From: Planotetraspora silvatica
GTDB taxonomy: Bacteria; Actinomycetota; Actinomycetes; Streptosporangiales; Streptosporangiaceae
Assembly (NCBI RefSeq): GCF_016863315.1
Contig: NZ_BOOQ01000002.1
Location: forward strand, 558,001-622,000
DNA length: 64,000 bases
Direction: 5' to 3'
In this document: piece after piece, positions 18,688 through 27,771 of the stretch
How positions within the stretch are numbered: the first letter of the stretch is position 1
Layout: every line of letters starts with the position of its first letter
The notes under the pieces: generated by a model
The model's database searches: none
What the model saw: only the letters and a program-made list of their open reading frames with translations
Told to the model about the DNA's origin: nothing
Position numbers and translations under genes: made by a program

Positions 18688-19646
18688 AGCGCGACCTTGT
18701 CCTTCAACTCCGCGAACCGCTTCTCTCCGACTCCGGAAACCTCGCGCAACTGGTCGACGCTCTGGAACCCGCCGTGGGCCTCGCGGAACTCGATGATGCG
18801 CGCGGCGAGCACGTCGCCGACTCCCGGCAGGCCGTTGAGCTGCTCCGCCGTCGCCGAGTTGAGGCTTATGAGGCCGCCCGCCGCCGACCCTGCCGCCGAC
18901 CCTGCCGCGGAGCCGTCGCCGGGAGTCATCGGCGTGGGAGACCCCACCACGATCTGCTCGCCGTCCACGAGACGCCGCGCCAGGTTCACGGCACCCGGCT
19001 TCGCACCCGGCCGGACCCCGCCGGCGGCTTCGATGGCGTCGGCGACCCGGGACCCCGTCGCCAGCGACAGCACCCCCGGTCGCCGCACCTTGCCGGTCAC
19101 GTATACGACCACACTCGCCGTCGGCGAGGGGGAAACCACGGCCGAGGCCACGCTCACTGGGGCGGGCGGAGCCAACGGCTCGGCCACGGGTCGTGACCGC
19201 AACGCGAAGATGCCGGCCACGATCGCCGCGAGCGCGCCGAGGACTACGAGCACCCGGAGACCCGGCACGCCAGGATCGAGCAGCGGCCCCGTCCCGGACA
19301 GTCGCCCGCGTATCCGCGCCCCGAGTGTGTCCACGGTCGGTGGTTCCTCCTCCGATGGGCCGGGTTCGTCAGGCTCGCGCGTCGCGGCAGCCGTACGAGC
19401 CTCATGGGGTGAACCGAACGACGGCGGCGCGCCTGGCGACGGTGGCGAGCCTGGCGACGGCGGCCCGAACCGCGCCGACGCCGACACCGACGCCGTCAGA
19501 CAGCGCAGGCGTGCCTCTACGGCGACACGATGAGCCGCCTGCTGCGTGGTTCGCACACGGGAGACGCTAGGCGCGCGCAAGTGTTCCGGCCTCGCCAGAA
19601 CGGTGCTCTGTGGATGACGGGATGCCTGTGGAAACCGCGGCGCCAC
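18684..19646 (-). CDS. comEA: ComEA, DNA-binding helix-hairpin-helix protein
   Basis: The recognisable core starts with one membrane helix (LRVLVVLGALAAIVAGIFA). It continues with a SLBB domain (VVVYVTGKVRRPGVLSLATG), a small Ala/Gly/Ser linker repeated as AAGS, and two C-terminal HhH motifs (LNSATAEQLNGLPGVGDVLA and LREVSGVGEKRFAELKD). It binds incoming DNA outside the membrane and hands it to ComEC. The start is uncertain: GTG at 19646 gives 320 residues with a long disordered Pro/Ser-rich N-terminus, and a start inside is possible. It is coupled to comEC by GTGA. Confidence 0.9.
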   Translation of the reverse strand: MAPRFPQASRHPQSTVLARPEHLRAPSVSRVRTTQQAAHRVAVEARLRCLTASVSASARFGPPSPGSPPSPGAPPSFGSPHEARTAAATREPDEPGPSEEEPPTVDTLGARIRGRLSGTGPLLDPGVPGLRVLVVLGALAAIVAGIFALRSRPVAEPLAPPAPVSVASAVVSPSPTASVVVYVTGKVRRPGVLSLATGSRVADAIEAAGGVRPGAKPGAVNLARRLVDGEQIVVGSPTPMTPGDGSAAGSAAGSAAGGLISLNSATAEQLNGLPGVGDVLAARIIEFREAHGGFQSVDQLREVSGVGEKRFAELKDKVAL

Positions 19647-19810
19647 CGCGGCCGCTCACTCCCTCCGGGCGCTGGGAACCCGGACCGCGCTGGACCGCGC
19701 TGGAACTCGCTGGACCGCGCTGGACCTCACACCATTCGGGACGAGCCGGATCGCCTACCGCGTCACCGGGCGCCCGCCGAATCCCAGTCGCTCACCTGGA
19801 TACCCGGCGC

Positions 19811-20656
19811 TCACCGGACCGTCGGCGAGATCGTCACCCCCAGCAATCCCGGGCCGACATGGGCGCCGAGCGCCGGCCCGACCTCGACGACCATCATGCG
19901 GGCGAGTTTCGGCAGCCGTGCGCTCAGCTTCTCGGCGAGCGCGTCGGCGCGTGCGGACGCCATCAGATGCTGCACGGCCACGTTCACCGGTTCGTCCGCG
20001 GCCGCCCCGACCGCCAGGTCCTCGAGGCGGGCGATCGCGCGCCCCGCCGTACGGACCTTCTCCAGGACGGTGATCGCACCATCGCCGAGATGCATCAGCG
20101 GCTTGATCGCCAGGGCGGAGCCGACGAGGTTGGCAGTGGCGCCGATGCGGCCGCTCCGCCGTAGGTGCTCGAGCGTGTCGACGTAGAAGAACGTCCGGGT
20201 GACGTCGGCGCATCGTCTCGCCGCGGACACCACCTCGGCGAGCGCGGCCCCCCGCTGGGCCGCCTGGGCCGCGGCCAGCACGGGGAACCCGAGTCCCATC
20301 GCGACGGACCGGCTGTCGATCACCTCAACGGGGATCGGCGCGTCCCGCGCGGAGATGAGGGCGGAGTCCACTGTGCCTGACATCTCGCTAGAAAGGTGGA
20401 TGGACACGACGCCCGTCGCCCCTCGCGCGGCGGCCTGGTCGTACGCGTCGGCGAACACCTGCGGCGACGGCCTCGACGTGGTGGCCCTTCCGCGTAGAGC
20501 GCTCGCCACGGCGGCGGTGTCGATCGGGGTCCGGTCCTCAAGGATCTGATCGTCGTAGGCGACCTGGAGCGAGACGACGGCGACGCCCCACCTGACCGCC
20601 TCAGCCTCACCCAGATACGCGGTGGAATCCGTGACGACAGCGATCATCGAGGACAT
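19811..20656 (-). CDS. DegV-family fatty-acid-binding protein
   Basis: A 281-residue DegV protein. Typical motifs are VVTDSTAYL at the start, RATTSRPSPQVF and VSIHLSSEMSGT, which hold the serines that bind the fatty-acid carboxylate, plus EVIDSRSVAMGLG and TLEHLRRSGRI. DegV proteins present fatty acids to the Fak kinase. ATG at 20656 is used; an inner ATG nine bases on is possible. The 164 bases between this gene's stop and comEA hold only imperfect CTGGACCGCG repeats. Array 1 of the 53-bp element lies just upstream of its start. Confidence 0.93.
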   Translation of the reverse strand: MSSMIAVVTDSTAYLGEAEAVRWGVAVVSLQVAYDDQILEDRTPIDTAAVASALRGRATTSRPSPQVFADAYDQAAARGATGVVSIHLSSEMSGTVDSALISARDAPIPVEVIDSRSVAMGLGFPVLAAAQAAQRGAALAEVVSAARRCADVTRTFFYVDTLEHLRRSGRIGATANLVGSALAIKPLMHLGDGAITVLEKVRTAGRAIARLEDLAVGAAADEPVNVAVQHLMASARADALAEKLSARLPKLARMMVVEVGPALGAHVGPGLLGVTISPTVR

Positions 20657-20690
20657 ATCGAGAGAGTAACCCTCCCGATCCGCCGGGCAC

Positions 20691-20861
20691 GTGCATGATC
20701 ACAGAATGTGTCATCGCAGGTGAGGACACACATGAGCGAAAGTGTGCATGATCACGAACTACATCACCGCAGGTCATGGTCCCCCTCAGCGAACCCGTGC
20801 ATGATCACGCACAAGGGAGGGGCAGGTCGGCGGGGGTTCGGCCGAACCTGTGCATGATCAC
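20691..20861 (+). repeat. Phased 53-bp array 1 (four GTGCATGATCAC elements)
   Basis: Exact copies of GTGCATGATCAC start at 20691, 20744, 20797 and 20850, each 53 bases apart. Within the units GCAGGT recurs at unit position 26-31 and CGAA at about 47-50; the remaining bases vary. All four point the same way. The array fills the gap between the 5' end of degV and the 3' end of hutI; the last core ends 22 bases before the hutI stop codon. Confidence 0.95.
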
Positions 20862-20883
20862 GCCGAAGAGAAGAAGCCTGGGG

Positions 20884-22092
20884 TTATTGGACGGGGGTGC
20901 CACCGCGCCAGACCCGGCGAGGCTTGAGGCCGTACGACCAGGCGAACGCGCCCTCGTGGTCGGCGTCCCACTGCACGATGTCCGCCAGACGACCCGGCGC
21001 GAGGATGCCGCGGTCGGGGGCGCCCAGCACCTGGGCTCCGCCCAGCGTCGCCGCGCGGAGCGCATCCCCCACGCTCATCCCGAACGCCGACACGGCCAGA
21101 CTGATCACCAGGGACATCGAGGTGATGCCGCAGTGACCCGGGTTGTGGTCGCTGCCGAGCGCGATCGGGACACCCTGGGCGATCATGCGGCGCACCGGCG
21201 GAAGGGTGCCACCCTGCAGAGCGGTGGCCGGGCAGACGACGGCCGGCACGCCGTACCTGCCCATCAGTGCGATGTCCTCGTCGGAGGTGTGGTGGAGCAG
21301 GTCGGCGGACGAGCATCCCATCTCGGCGGCCAGCTGGACCGCGCCGCGGCGGTTGTAGGCGCCCGCGTGCACGCGGGGAAGAAGGCCGACGTTGCGGCCG
21401 GAGGCGAGCACCCAGCGGGCCTCGTCGACGCTGAAGTGCCCGTCGTCGCAGTAGACGTCCACGCTGTCGGCCCCAGCGGCGGCGGCGTCCGCGCACCAGG
21501 TGGCGACGGCCTCGACGTAGTCACGCTGGCGGCCGAAGTACTCCGGCGGGACCACGTGCGCGGCCAGGAACGTGACGTGCACCCGCGGCATCATCGGCTC
21601 TTTCTCGAGCTCGCGCAGCAGGCGGACGTCCGCCAGTTCTCCGTCGCGGGTCAGGTGGTAGCCCGTCTTGGCCTCGACGGTCGTCGTTCCGGCCAGCAGC
21701 CACTCGCGCAGCCTCTCGCGGACGCCGTTGCACAACGTCCACGGGTCGGTGCCGCGGGTCACCGTGACGGTCGAGCCGATGCCGCCGCCCGCCGCGTTGA
21801 TCGCGGAGGCCGTCGAGCCGCCCGACCGCATCGCCATCTCGGCGTAGCGGTTCCCGGCGTAGACGGGGTGGGTGTGGGCGTCGATGAGACCGGGCGTGAC
21901 GAGGGCGCCGCCGAGGTTCTCCACATGGTCGACGTCGACGATGTCGTTGACGACCCCGGGAACACTCTGGGGCAGGTCAGCCGCCCGTCCGACCCAGGCG
22001 ATGCGGTCGTTGTGGACCAGGATGGCCGCGTTGCTGCATACGTCGTGACCGGTCCAGAGCCGGCCGATGTTGGTGAGCAGCCGAACGGTCAT
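20884..22092 (-). CDS. hutI: Imidazolonepropionase (histidine catabolism)
   Basis: A 402-residue amidohydrolase that opens imidazolone-propionate to N-formimino-glutamate. Metal-binding His pair: LIDAHTHPVYAG. Substrate residues lie in EAKTGYHLT, VTFLAAHVVP and DVYCDDGHFS, with the metal-binding ALGSDHNPG near the end. Length matches HutI. ATG at 22092 overlaps the stop of a 30-codon ORF (ATGA). No other hut gene is in the window. A dyad at 22420-22450 may be its control site. Confidence 0.96.
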   Translation of the reverse strand: MTVRLLTNIGRLWTGHDVCSNAAILVHNDRIAWVGRAADLPQSVPGVVNDIVDVDHVENLGGALVTPGLIDAHTHPVYAGNRYAEMAMRSGGSTASAINAAGGGIGSTVTVTRGTDPWTLCNGVRERLREWLLAGTTTVEAKTGYHLTRDGELADVRLLRELEKEPMMPRVHVTFLAAHVVPPEYFGRQRDYVEAVATWCADAAAAGADSVDVYCDDGHFSVDEARWVLASGRNVGLLPRVHAGAYNRRGAVQLAAEMGCSSADLLHHTSDEDIALMGRYGVPAVVCPATALQGGTLPPVRRMIAQGVPIALGSDHNPGHCGITSMSLVISLAVSAFGMSVGDALRAATLGGAQVLGAPDRGILAPGRLADIVQWDADHEGAFAWSYGLKPRRVWRGGTPVQ

Positions 22093-22181
22093 CCGACCAC
22101 CTGCCCGTCATCCCGGAACACGACAAAGTCCCAGGTCATGGGCGCCGCGCCCACTGGGTCCGCTCCGTGTCCGGACGTCAT
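22089..22181 (-). CDS. Small ORF (30 aa) coupled to hutI
   Basis: An ATG at 22179-22181 with a good AGGAGA Shine-Dalgarno opens a 30-codon frame (MTSGHGADPVGAAPMTWDF, ending FRDDGQVVG). Its TGA overlaps the hutI ATG as ATGA. hutI itself has no clear ribosome site apart from this frame, so translation of hutI probably depends on reading it. No family is recognised. It could be a true small protein or only a coupling leader. Confidence 0.5.
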   Translation of the reverse strand: MTSGHGADPVGAAPMTWDFVVFRDDGQVVG

Positions 22182-22419
22182 TGGGGGGTCTCCTGCCTCA
22201 TCGCGCACCGGTTGTTGTGCGATGACCCTATCGCCAGGATCTTGAACCCGGGCGATTTCAGTTCAGTTACGTTATTTCACAGGTCGACTGGATGTACAGG
22301 GCTATTGAGAAAGAACGCCAATACGCCACAGCCGTATCGATACGTCACATCTGTCCCCGACTTCGCACCGGCAGCCGTTCCCCGCGACTTGAACCCGATG
22401 CCCTCGCACTCGCCAACGC

Positions 22420-22450
22420 GTAACAGCACTTTCTAGTGTCATTTTGTTAC
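22420..22450. promoter_or_regulatory. Nested dyad upstream of hutI
   Basis: GTAACA (22420-22425) and TGTTAC (22445-22450) enclose a second dyad, CACT-TTCT-AGTG (22427-22438). It lies in an AT-richer stretch between hflX and hutI, both on the minus strand. The whole 22182-22563 gap (382 bases) holds no credible gene; it should carry the hutI promoter and the end of the hflX transcript. A long-looped AGGGGCG/CGCCCCT pair lies just after hflX. Confidence 0.4.
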
Positions 22451-22563
22451 CCGCGCCATAAGGTCTCGTTAGGCTGGCGTTATCGTACCAAGGTCACCCC
22501 CGGAGGGCCACTAACCAATCGTGACCCTCGCAGGGGCGTGTCGGGACGACGGAAAAGCGCCCC

Positions 22564-23967
22564 TCAGACGGTCTCGACGGGCTTGGCGACCCGGTCCAGT
22601 TCGGCGAACAGCGCCCCGAGAACCCTGGCGTGCAGGATCGTGCCGTCACCGGTGTGCTCGAGGGACAGCACCTCGCCCTCCTTGTGGGCCCGCGCGACCA
22701 GATCCGTCCTGTCGTACGGCACGAGCATCCGGACCTCGTGGTCCAGGCGGGGAAGCTCGGTCTCGATCAGCGTCATCAGCTCGTCGATGCCGGAGCCGGT
22801 GCGCGCGGAGACCACCACGCTGCGCCGTTCCTTCATGGTCAGCCGGGCGAGCGTCACCGGGTCGGCGGCGTCGGCCTTGTTGATCACGACGATCTCGGGG
22901 ATCTCGCTCGCGCCCTCGATCTCTGACAACACCTCGCGGACGGCCGCGAGCTGCGACTCGGGATCGGGGTGCGACCCGTCCACCACGTGCAGGATCAGGT
23001 CGGCGTCGCCGACCTCCTCCAGGGTCGAGCGGAACGCCTCGACCAGCTGGTGGGGCAGATGCCGGACGAACCCGACGGTGTCGGCGAGCGTGAACAGGCG
23101 GCCGTCGGGCGTGCGCGCCCGGCGCACGGTGGGGTCGAGGGTCGCGAACAGCGCGTCCTCGACCAGCACACCCGCACCCGTCAGCCGGTTGAGCAGCGAC
23201 GACTTGCCGGCGTTGGTGTAGCCGGCGATCGCCACCGCCGGCACCTCGCGGGCCTGGCGGTGGTGCCGCATGGTCTCGCGCGCCGTCGACATGCCCTTGA
23301 TCTGGCGGCGCAGCTTCGACATCCGCTCGCGGATGCGGCGCCGGTCCAGCTCGATCTTCGTCTCACCGGGACCACGGCCGCCGATGCCGACGCCGCCGGC
23401 GGCACGGCCGCCGACCTGCCGGGAGAGGTTGCCACCCCAGCCTCGGAGGCGCGGCAGCAGGTACTGGAGCTGGGCCAGCTCGACCTGGGCCTTGCCCTCG
23501 CGGCTCTTGGCGTGCTGCGCGAAGATGTCCAGGATCAGCGCGGTCCGGTCGATGACCTTGACCTTGACGATCTCCTCCAGCTGGCGCAGCTGGCCGGGGG
23601 TGAGCTCGCCGTCGCAGATCACGGTGTCGGCGCCGGAGGCGGCCACGGTGTCACGCAGCTCGATCGCCTTCCCCGACCCGATGTACGTCGCGGGGTCGGG
23701 CTTGTCACGGCGCTGGATCAGGCCTTCCAGGACGTCCGATCCGGCGGTCTCCGCGAGGAGCCTCAGCTCCTGCAGGGAGTTCTCCGCGTCGAAGACGGAG
23801 CCGCTGGTCCAGACTCCTACGAGGACGACCCGCTCCAGCCGCAGCTGGCGGTATTCGACCTCGGTGATGTCCTCGAGCTCCGTCGAAAGACCGGCCACGC
23901 GGCGGAGCGCCTGGCGCTCTTCCAACTCGTAATCGCCCATGGCAAGGTCTTCGGGCTCGTCATGCAT
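22564..23967 (-). CDS. hflX: Ribosome-associated GTPase HflX
   Basis: A 467-residue GTPase. The N-terminal HflX domain shows TYIGSGKAIELRD and a Gly-rich linker GWGGNLSRQVGGRAAGGVG near GGRGPGETKIELDRR. The G domain has GYTNAGKSSLLNRLTG, DTVGFVRHLPHQLVEAF, NKADAAD and VSARTGSG. HflX splits stalled 70S ribosomes. ATG at 23967 has AGAAG at good spacing; ATG at 23976 would sit too close to it. In many actinobacteria hflX adjoins dapF and miaA; here they are 25 kb apart. Confidence 0.96.
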   Translation of the reverse strand: MHDEPEDLAMGDYELEERQALRRVAGLSTELEDITEVEYRQLRLERVVLVGVWTSGSVFDAENSLQELRLLAETAGSDVLEGLIQRRDKPDPATYIGSGKAIELRDTVAASGADTVICDGELTPGQLRQLEEIVKVKVIDRTALILDIFAQHAKSREGKAQVELAQLQYLLPRLRGWGGNLSRQVGGRAAGGVGIGGRGPGETKIELDRRRIRERMSKLRRQIKGMSTARETMRHHRQAREVPAVAIAGYTNAGKSSLLNRLTGAGVLVEDALFATLDPTVRRARTPDGRLFTLADTVGFVRHLPHQLVEAFRSTLEEVGDADLILHVVDGSHPDPESQLAAVREVLSEIEGASEIPEIVVINKADAADPVTLARLTMKERRSVVVSARTGSGIDELMTLIETELPRLDHEVRMLVPYDRTDLVARAHKEGEVLSLEHTGDGTILHARVLGALFAELDRVAKPVETV

Positions 23968-24099
23968 ATATGTCATCTCTTCTAGGAGAACGATCCGACA
24001 CCCCTGGTGTCTTCCCATCGATGGTTGCACGACGCCCCGATGTCCGCATCTGGTTATGGTCGTGCCGCGTTCCGCCAGGCCCGGAGCCCGGGGAGACCC

Positions 24100-24795
24100 T
24101 CACGCCTTGAGGACCCTGGCGTCACCGGAACCGGTCTTGACCACGACGGTCCGCGCGGACGACGGGTCCTGGACCACGGAGACCTCCCTGTCCCCCGAGC
24201 CCGGTTCGGCCGTCACGTTGTAGGACCCGGACGGCACCCAGACCGACCCTTCGCCCGAGCCGGTCTCGACGCGCACGTTGTCGGGGGCGGCCGCGAAGCG
24301 CAGCTTGACCTCGCCCGACCCGGTCGTCGCGGTCACCTGACGGCCGGCCAGCCCTCGCGCCTCGATGTCGCCGGAGCCCGTCGCGGCGCTCACCGGGCCG
24401 GTCAGCCGGCGGAGGGTGATCGTCCCCGACCCCGAGTCGACCTTCACGTCCAGGCCCTTGGGGACCTCCACCTCGTAGTCGACGGAGCAGTCGTCGCATC
24501 GGTAGCGCAACGTGAGCGTTCCGGCGTCGACCTGGTGCCCGTTCTGCGGCTTGTCACCCCGCCAGTGCAGAGTCTCGGTGACGTGGACGCCGGCCCTGTC
24601 GGACTCGTTGATGACGATCTCGCCCGCCCCCGTGTCGGCGTGCAGGGCCGTGATCGCGTCGGTCACGTCGTAGGACTGGACGGCCTGCTCGCCGCCGAAG
24701 CCGACCTTGCTCAGATCGATGTCCGTGCCGCACGCGGTGAGAGTGAGGGCGGAGCCCAGGGCCACTCCCACGATGATCATGCTCTGCTTTCTCAT
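24100..24795 (-). CDS. Lipoprotein with DUF4097-type beta repeats
   Basis: A 231-residue secreted protein with a signal peptide and lipobox (GSALTLTAC, Cys22). The mature part repeats short strands ending TGSGD, TGSGE or PGSGD at intervals of about 20 residues, the pattern of the DUF4097 beta-solenoid (often called a putative adhesin). Role is unknown; surface binding or envelope sensing are possible. A Cys pair (YRCDDC) is unusual for an exported actinobacterial lipoprotein and could form a disulfide. Confidence 0.82.
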   Translation of the reverse strand: MRKQSMIIVGVALGSALTLTACGTDIDLSKVGFGGEQAVQSYDVTDAITALHADTGAGEIVINESDRAGVHVTETLHWRGDKPQNGHQVDAGTLTLRYRCDDCSVDYEVEVPKGLDVKVDSGSGTITLRRLTGPVSAATGSGDIEARGLAGRQVTATTGSGEVKLRFAAAPDNVRVETGSGEGSVWVPSGSYNVTAEPGSGDREVSVVQDPSSARTVVVKTGSGDARVLKA

Positions 24796-24904
24796 GACAC
24801 CGATTCTTCAGGCCCGTACGGCCCGCCCCATCAGGGAAATCCCCAAGAGCGCCCCTGACGCGTCCCCCGCATTGACCCTCGGATCAGCGGTGGAGTAGCG
24901 TCGA

Positions 24905-24940
24905 TTCCACCTTTTAGAACTATATTTCCGCATAGTGGAA
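24905..24940 (+). promoter_or_regulatory. IclR-type operator(s) before aceB
   Basis: TTCCGCATAGTGGAA (24926-24940) is a 6-3-6 inverted repeat with one wobble pair, of the TTCC-N7-GGAA kind bound by IclR regulators. A second, weaker TTCCACCTTTTAGAA lies at 24905-24919. A TATATT box (24921-24926) is between them. The strong site ends nine bases before the aceB ATG, so binding would block transcription. An iclR gene closes the same block. Confidence 0.55.
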
Positions 24941-24949
24941 AGGGTGCCG

Positions 24950-26536
<1,587 letters not shown>

Positions 26537-26545
26537 CATGACCGA

Positions 26546-26594
26546 TTCGAAGGTCAGGAATCTTCCCGCCCGGTGGAAGGTTCCTGATCTCGAA
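26546..26594 (+). terminator. Long hairpin after aceB
   Basis: A stem of about 20 pairs with one bulge (arms 26546-26566 and 26575-26594) closes an eight-base loop, 10 bases after the aceB stop. There is no T run, as is common for actinobacterial terminators. The inner arms read CAGGAA-t-CTTCC and GGAAG-g-TTCCTG. Confidence 0.7.
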
Positions 26595-26620
26595 CGGTGT
26601 ACGACTAGACGAGCGCATCC

Positions 26621-26644
26621 CTCCAGATGTCGCTACATCTGGAG
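26621..26644 (+). promoter_or_regulatory. Perfect 10-bp palindrome covering ribosome site
   Basis: CTCCAGATGT and ACATCTGGAG flank CGCT. The right arm ends with GGAG, one base before the ATG of the DUF1016 gene. It can act as a DNA operator or as an RNA hairpin hiding the start region. Confidence 0.7.
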
Positions 26645-26645
26645 C

Positions 26646-27725
26646 ATGACCGAATTCAGAGAGACCGGCGACCACGCCGACGCCCCCGCGGAGCCGCCCC
26701 GGACGATCACGCGCGAGATCGCCAGAAGCCACTACCGGTCGGCGCTCACGGCCAACGGCGAGCTGATCCACCAGTACTGGCGCATCGGCCGCCACATCCT
26801 CGGCCACCGACTGGGCGACAGCCGGTACGACGAGGTCCTCGCACGCCTGACGGCCGAGATCAGGGCCGAATATCCCCGGGCCATGGGTTACTCCCGGGCC
26901 AACCTGCACCGCATGACGACCTTCGCCGCCGCGTGGCCGGAGTTCGTCCCGCAGTCCATGGAGCTGATCCCATGGGGACACGTCGTCGTCCTGCTCGACA
27001 TGCTCGACGACCGCGCGACCCGGGAGTTCTACGCCATGAAGGCGGCCCACGAGGGCTGGACCCGGAGCACGCTGACGATGATGATCCGGAGCGGGCTCCA
27101 CCTGCGGCCCGATCATCCCCTGTACGACACCGGCAGGACGGTCCCGCTGGAGGACCGCGACTGCGTCAGGGACATGCTCACCGACCCCTACGTCAGGGAA
27201 CTGTTCGACGGAGGCGAGCGTCGCGGGCGCGACCTCGAGGCGCGGATCGTCGACGCCGTCGTCACGTTCCTCCAGGACCTCCGGGTGGGTTTCGCGTTCG
27301 CCGCCAGGCGGCGCCGCCTGTCCGCCCGAGGCGAGGAGTTCGTCGCCGACCTGCTCTTCTACCACCTGGCGCTGCACCGCTACGTCGTCGTCGATCTCCG
27401 GACCGACGGCTTCGCCCCGGAGCACACCGACCGGCTGGATCTCTGCGTCGCGGCCGTGGACGACCAGGTCCGCGACCGGATGCGGGACGAGCCGACGCTG
27501 GGCGTCCTCCTGGTCGCCTCACGCGATCAGATCATGGTCGAGTACAGGCTCGGCGCGATGATCTCACCGCTCTCGGTGGGTCCGCACACGCTGCCCGCCG
27601 ACCTCCAGGCCGCCCTTCCGACGCCCGCGGAGCTGGCAGGTGCCATCGCCCCTGCTCTGCGAGATGATTCAAGGGAAGACGACATTCTCGAGCGAACCAT
27701 CACAGAAGGCCCGGCCGGCCCATGA
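26646..27725 (+). CDS. YhcG-type (DUF1016) PDDEXK nuclease homologue
   Basis: A 359-residue protein. The N-terminal DUF1016 domain (residues ~20-170) is recognised by LIHQYWRIGRHILGHRL, YSRANLHRMTTFAAAWPEF and LIPWGHVVVLLDMLDD. The C-terminal PDDEXK_9 fold has FAFAARRRRLSARGEEFVAD, LLFYHLALHRYVVVDLR and TLGVLLVASRD. Family members usually carry ELK at the third catalytic position; here it is DLR, and the usual GQLN is DRLD, so cleavage may be lost. YhcG proteins occur in mobile or defence contexts. It sits alone between aceB and glcD, with its own palindromic leader. Confidence 0.85.
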   Translation: MTEFRETGDHADAPAEPPRTITREIARSHYRSALTANGELIHQYWRIGRHILGHRLGDSRYDEVLARLTAEIRAEYPRAMGYSRANLHRMTTFAAAWPEFVPQSMELIPWGHVVVLLDMLDDRATREFYAMKAAHEGWTRSTLTMMIRSGLHLRPDHPLYDTGRTVPLEDRDCVRDMLTDPYVRELFDGGERRGRDLEARIVDAVVTFLQDLRVGFAFAARRRRLSARGEEFVADLLFYHLALHRYVVVDLRTDGFAPEHTDRLDLCVAAVDDQVRDRMRDEPTLGVLLVASRDQIMVEYRLGAMISPLSVGPHTLPADLQAALPTPAELAGAIAPALRDDSREDDILERTITEGPAGP

Positions 27726-27771
27726 ACGACGAGGACCCGGGGCCGCAGACGCACGAGGAGGAACGGTAGCG

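Noticed and set aside
24031-24099. CCCGG/CCGGG pair after the DUF4097 gene as a terminator
   Set aside because: The stem is only five pairs and there is no T run.
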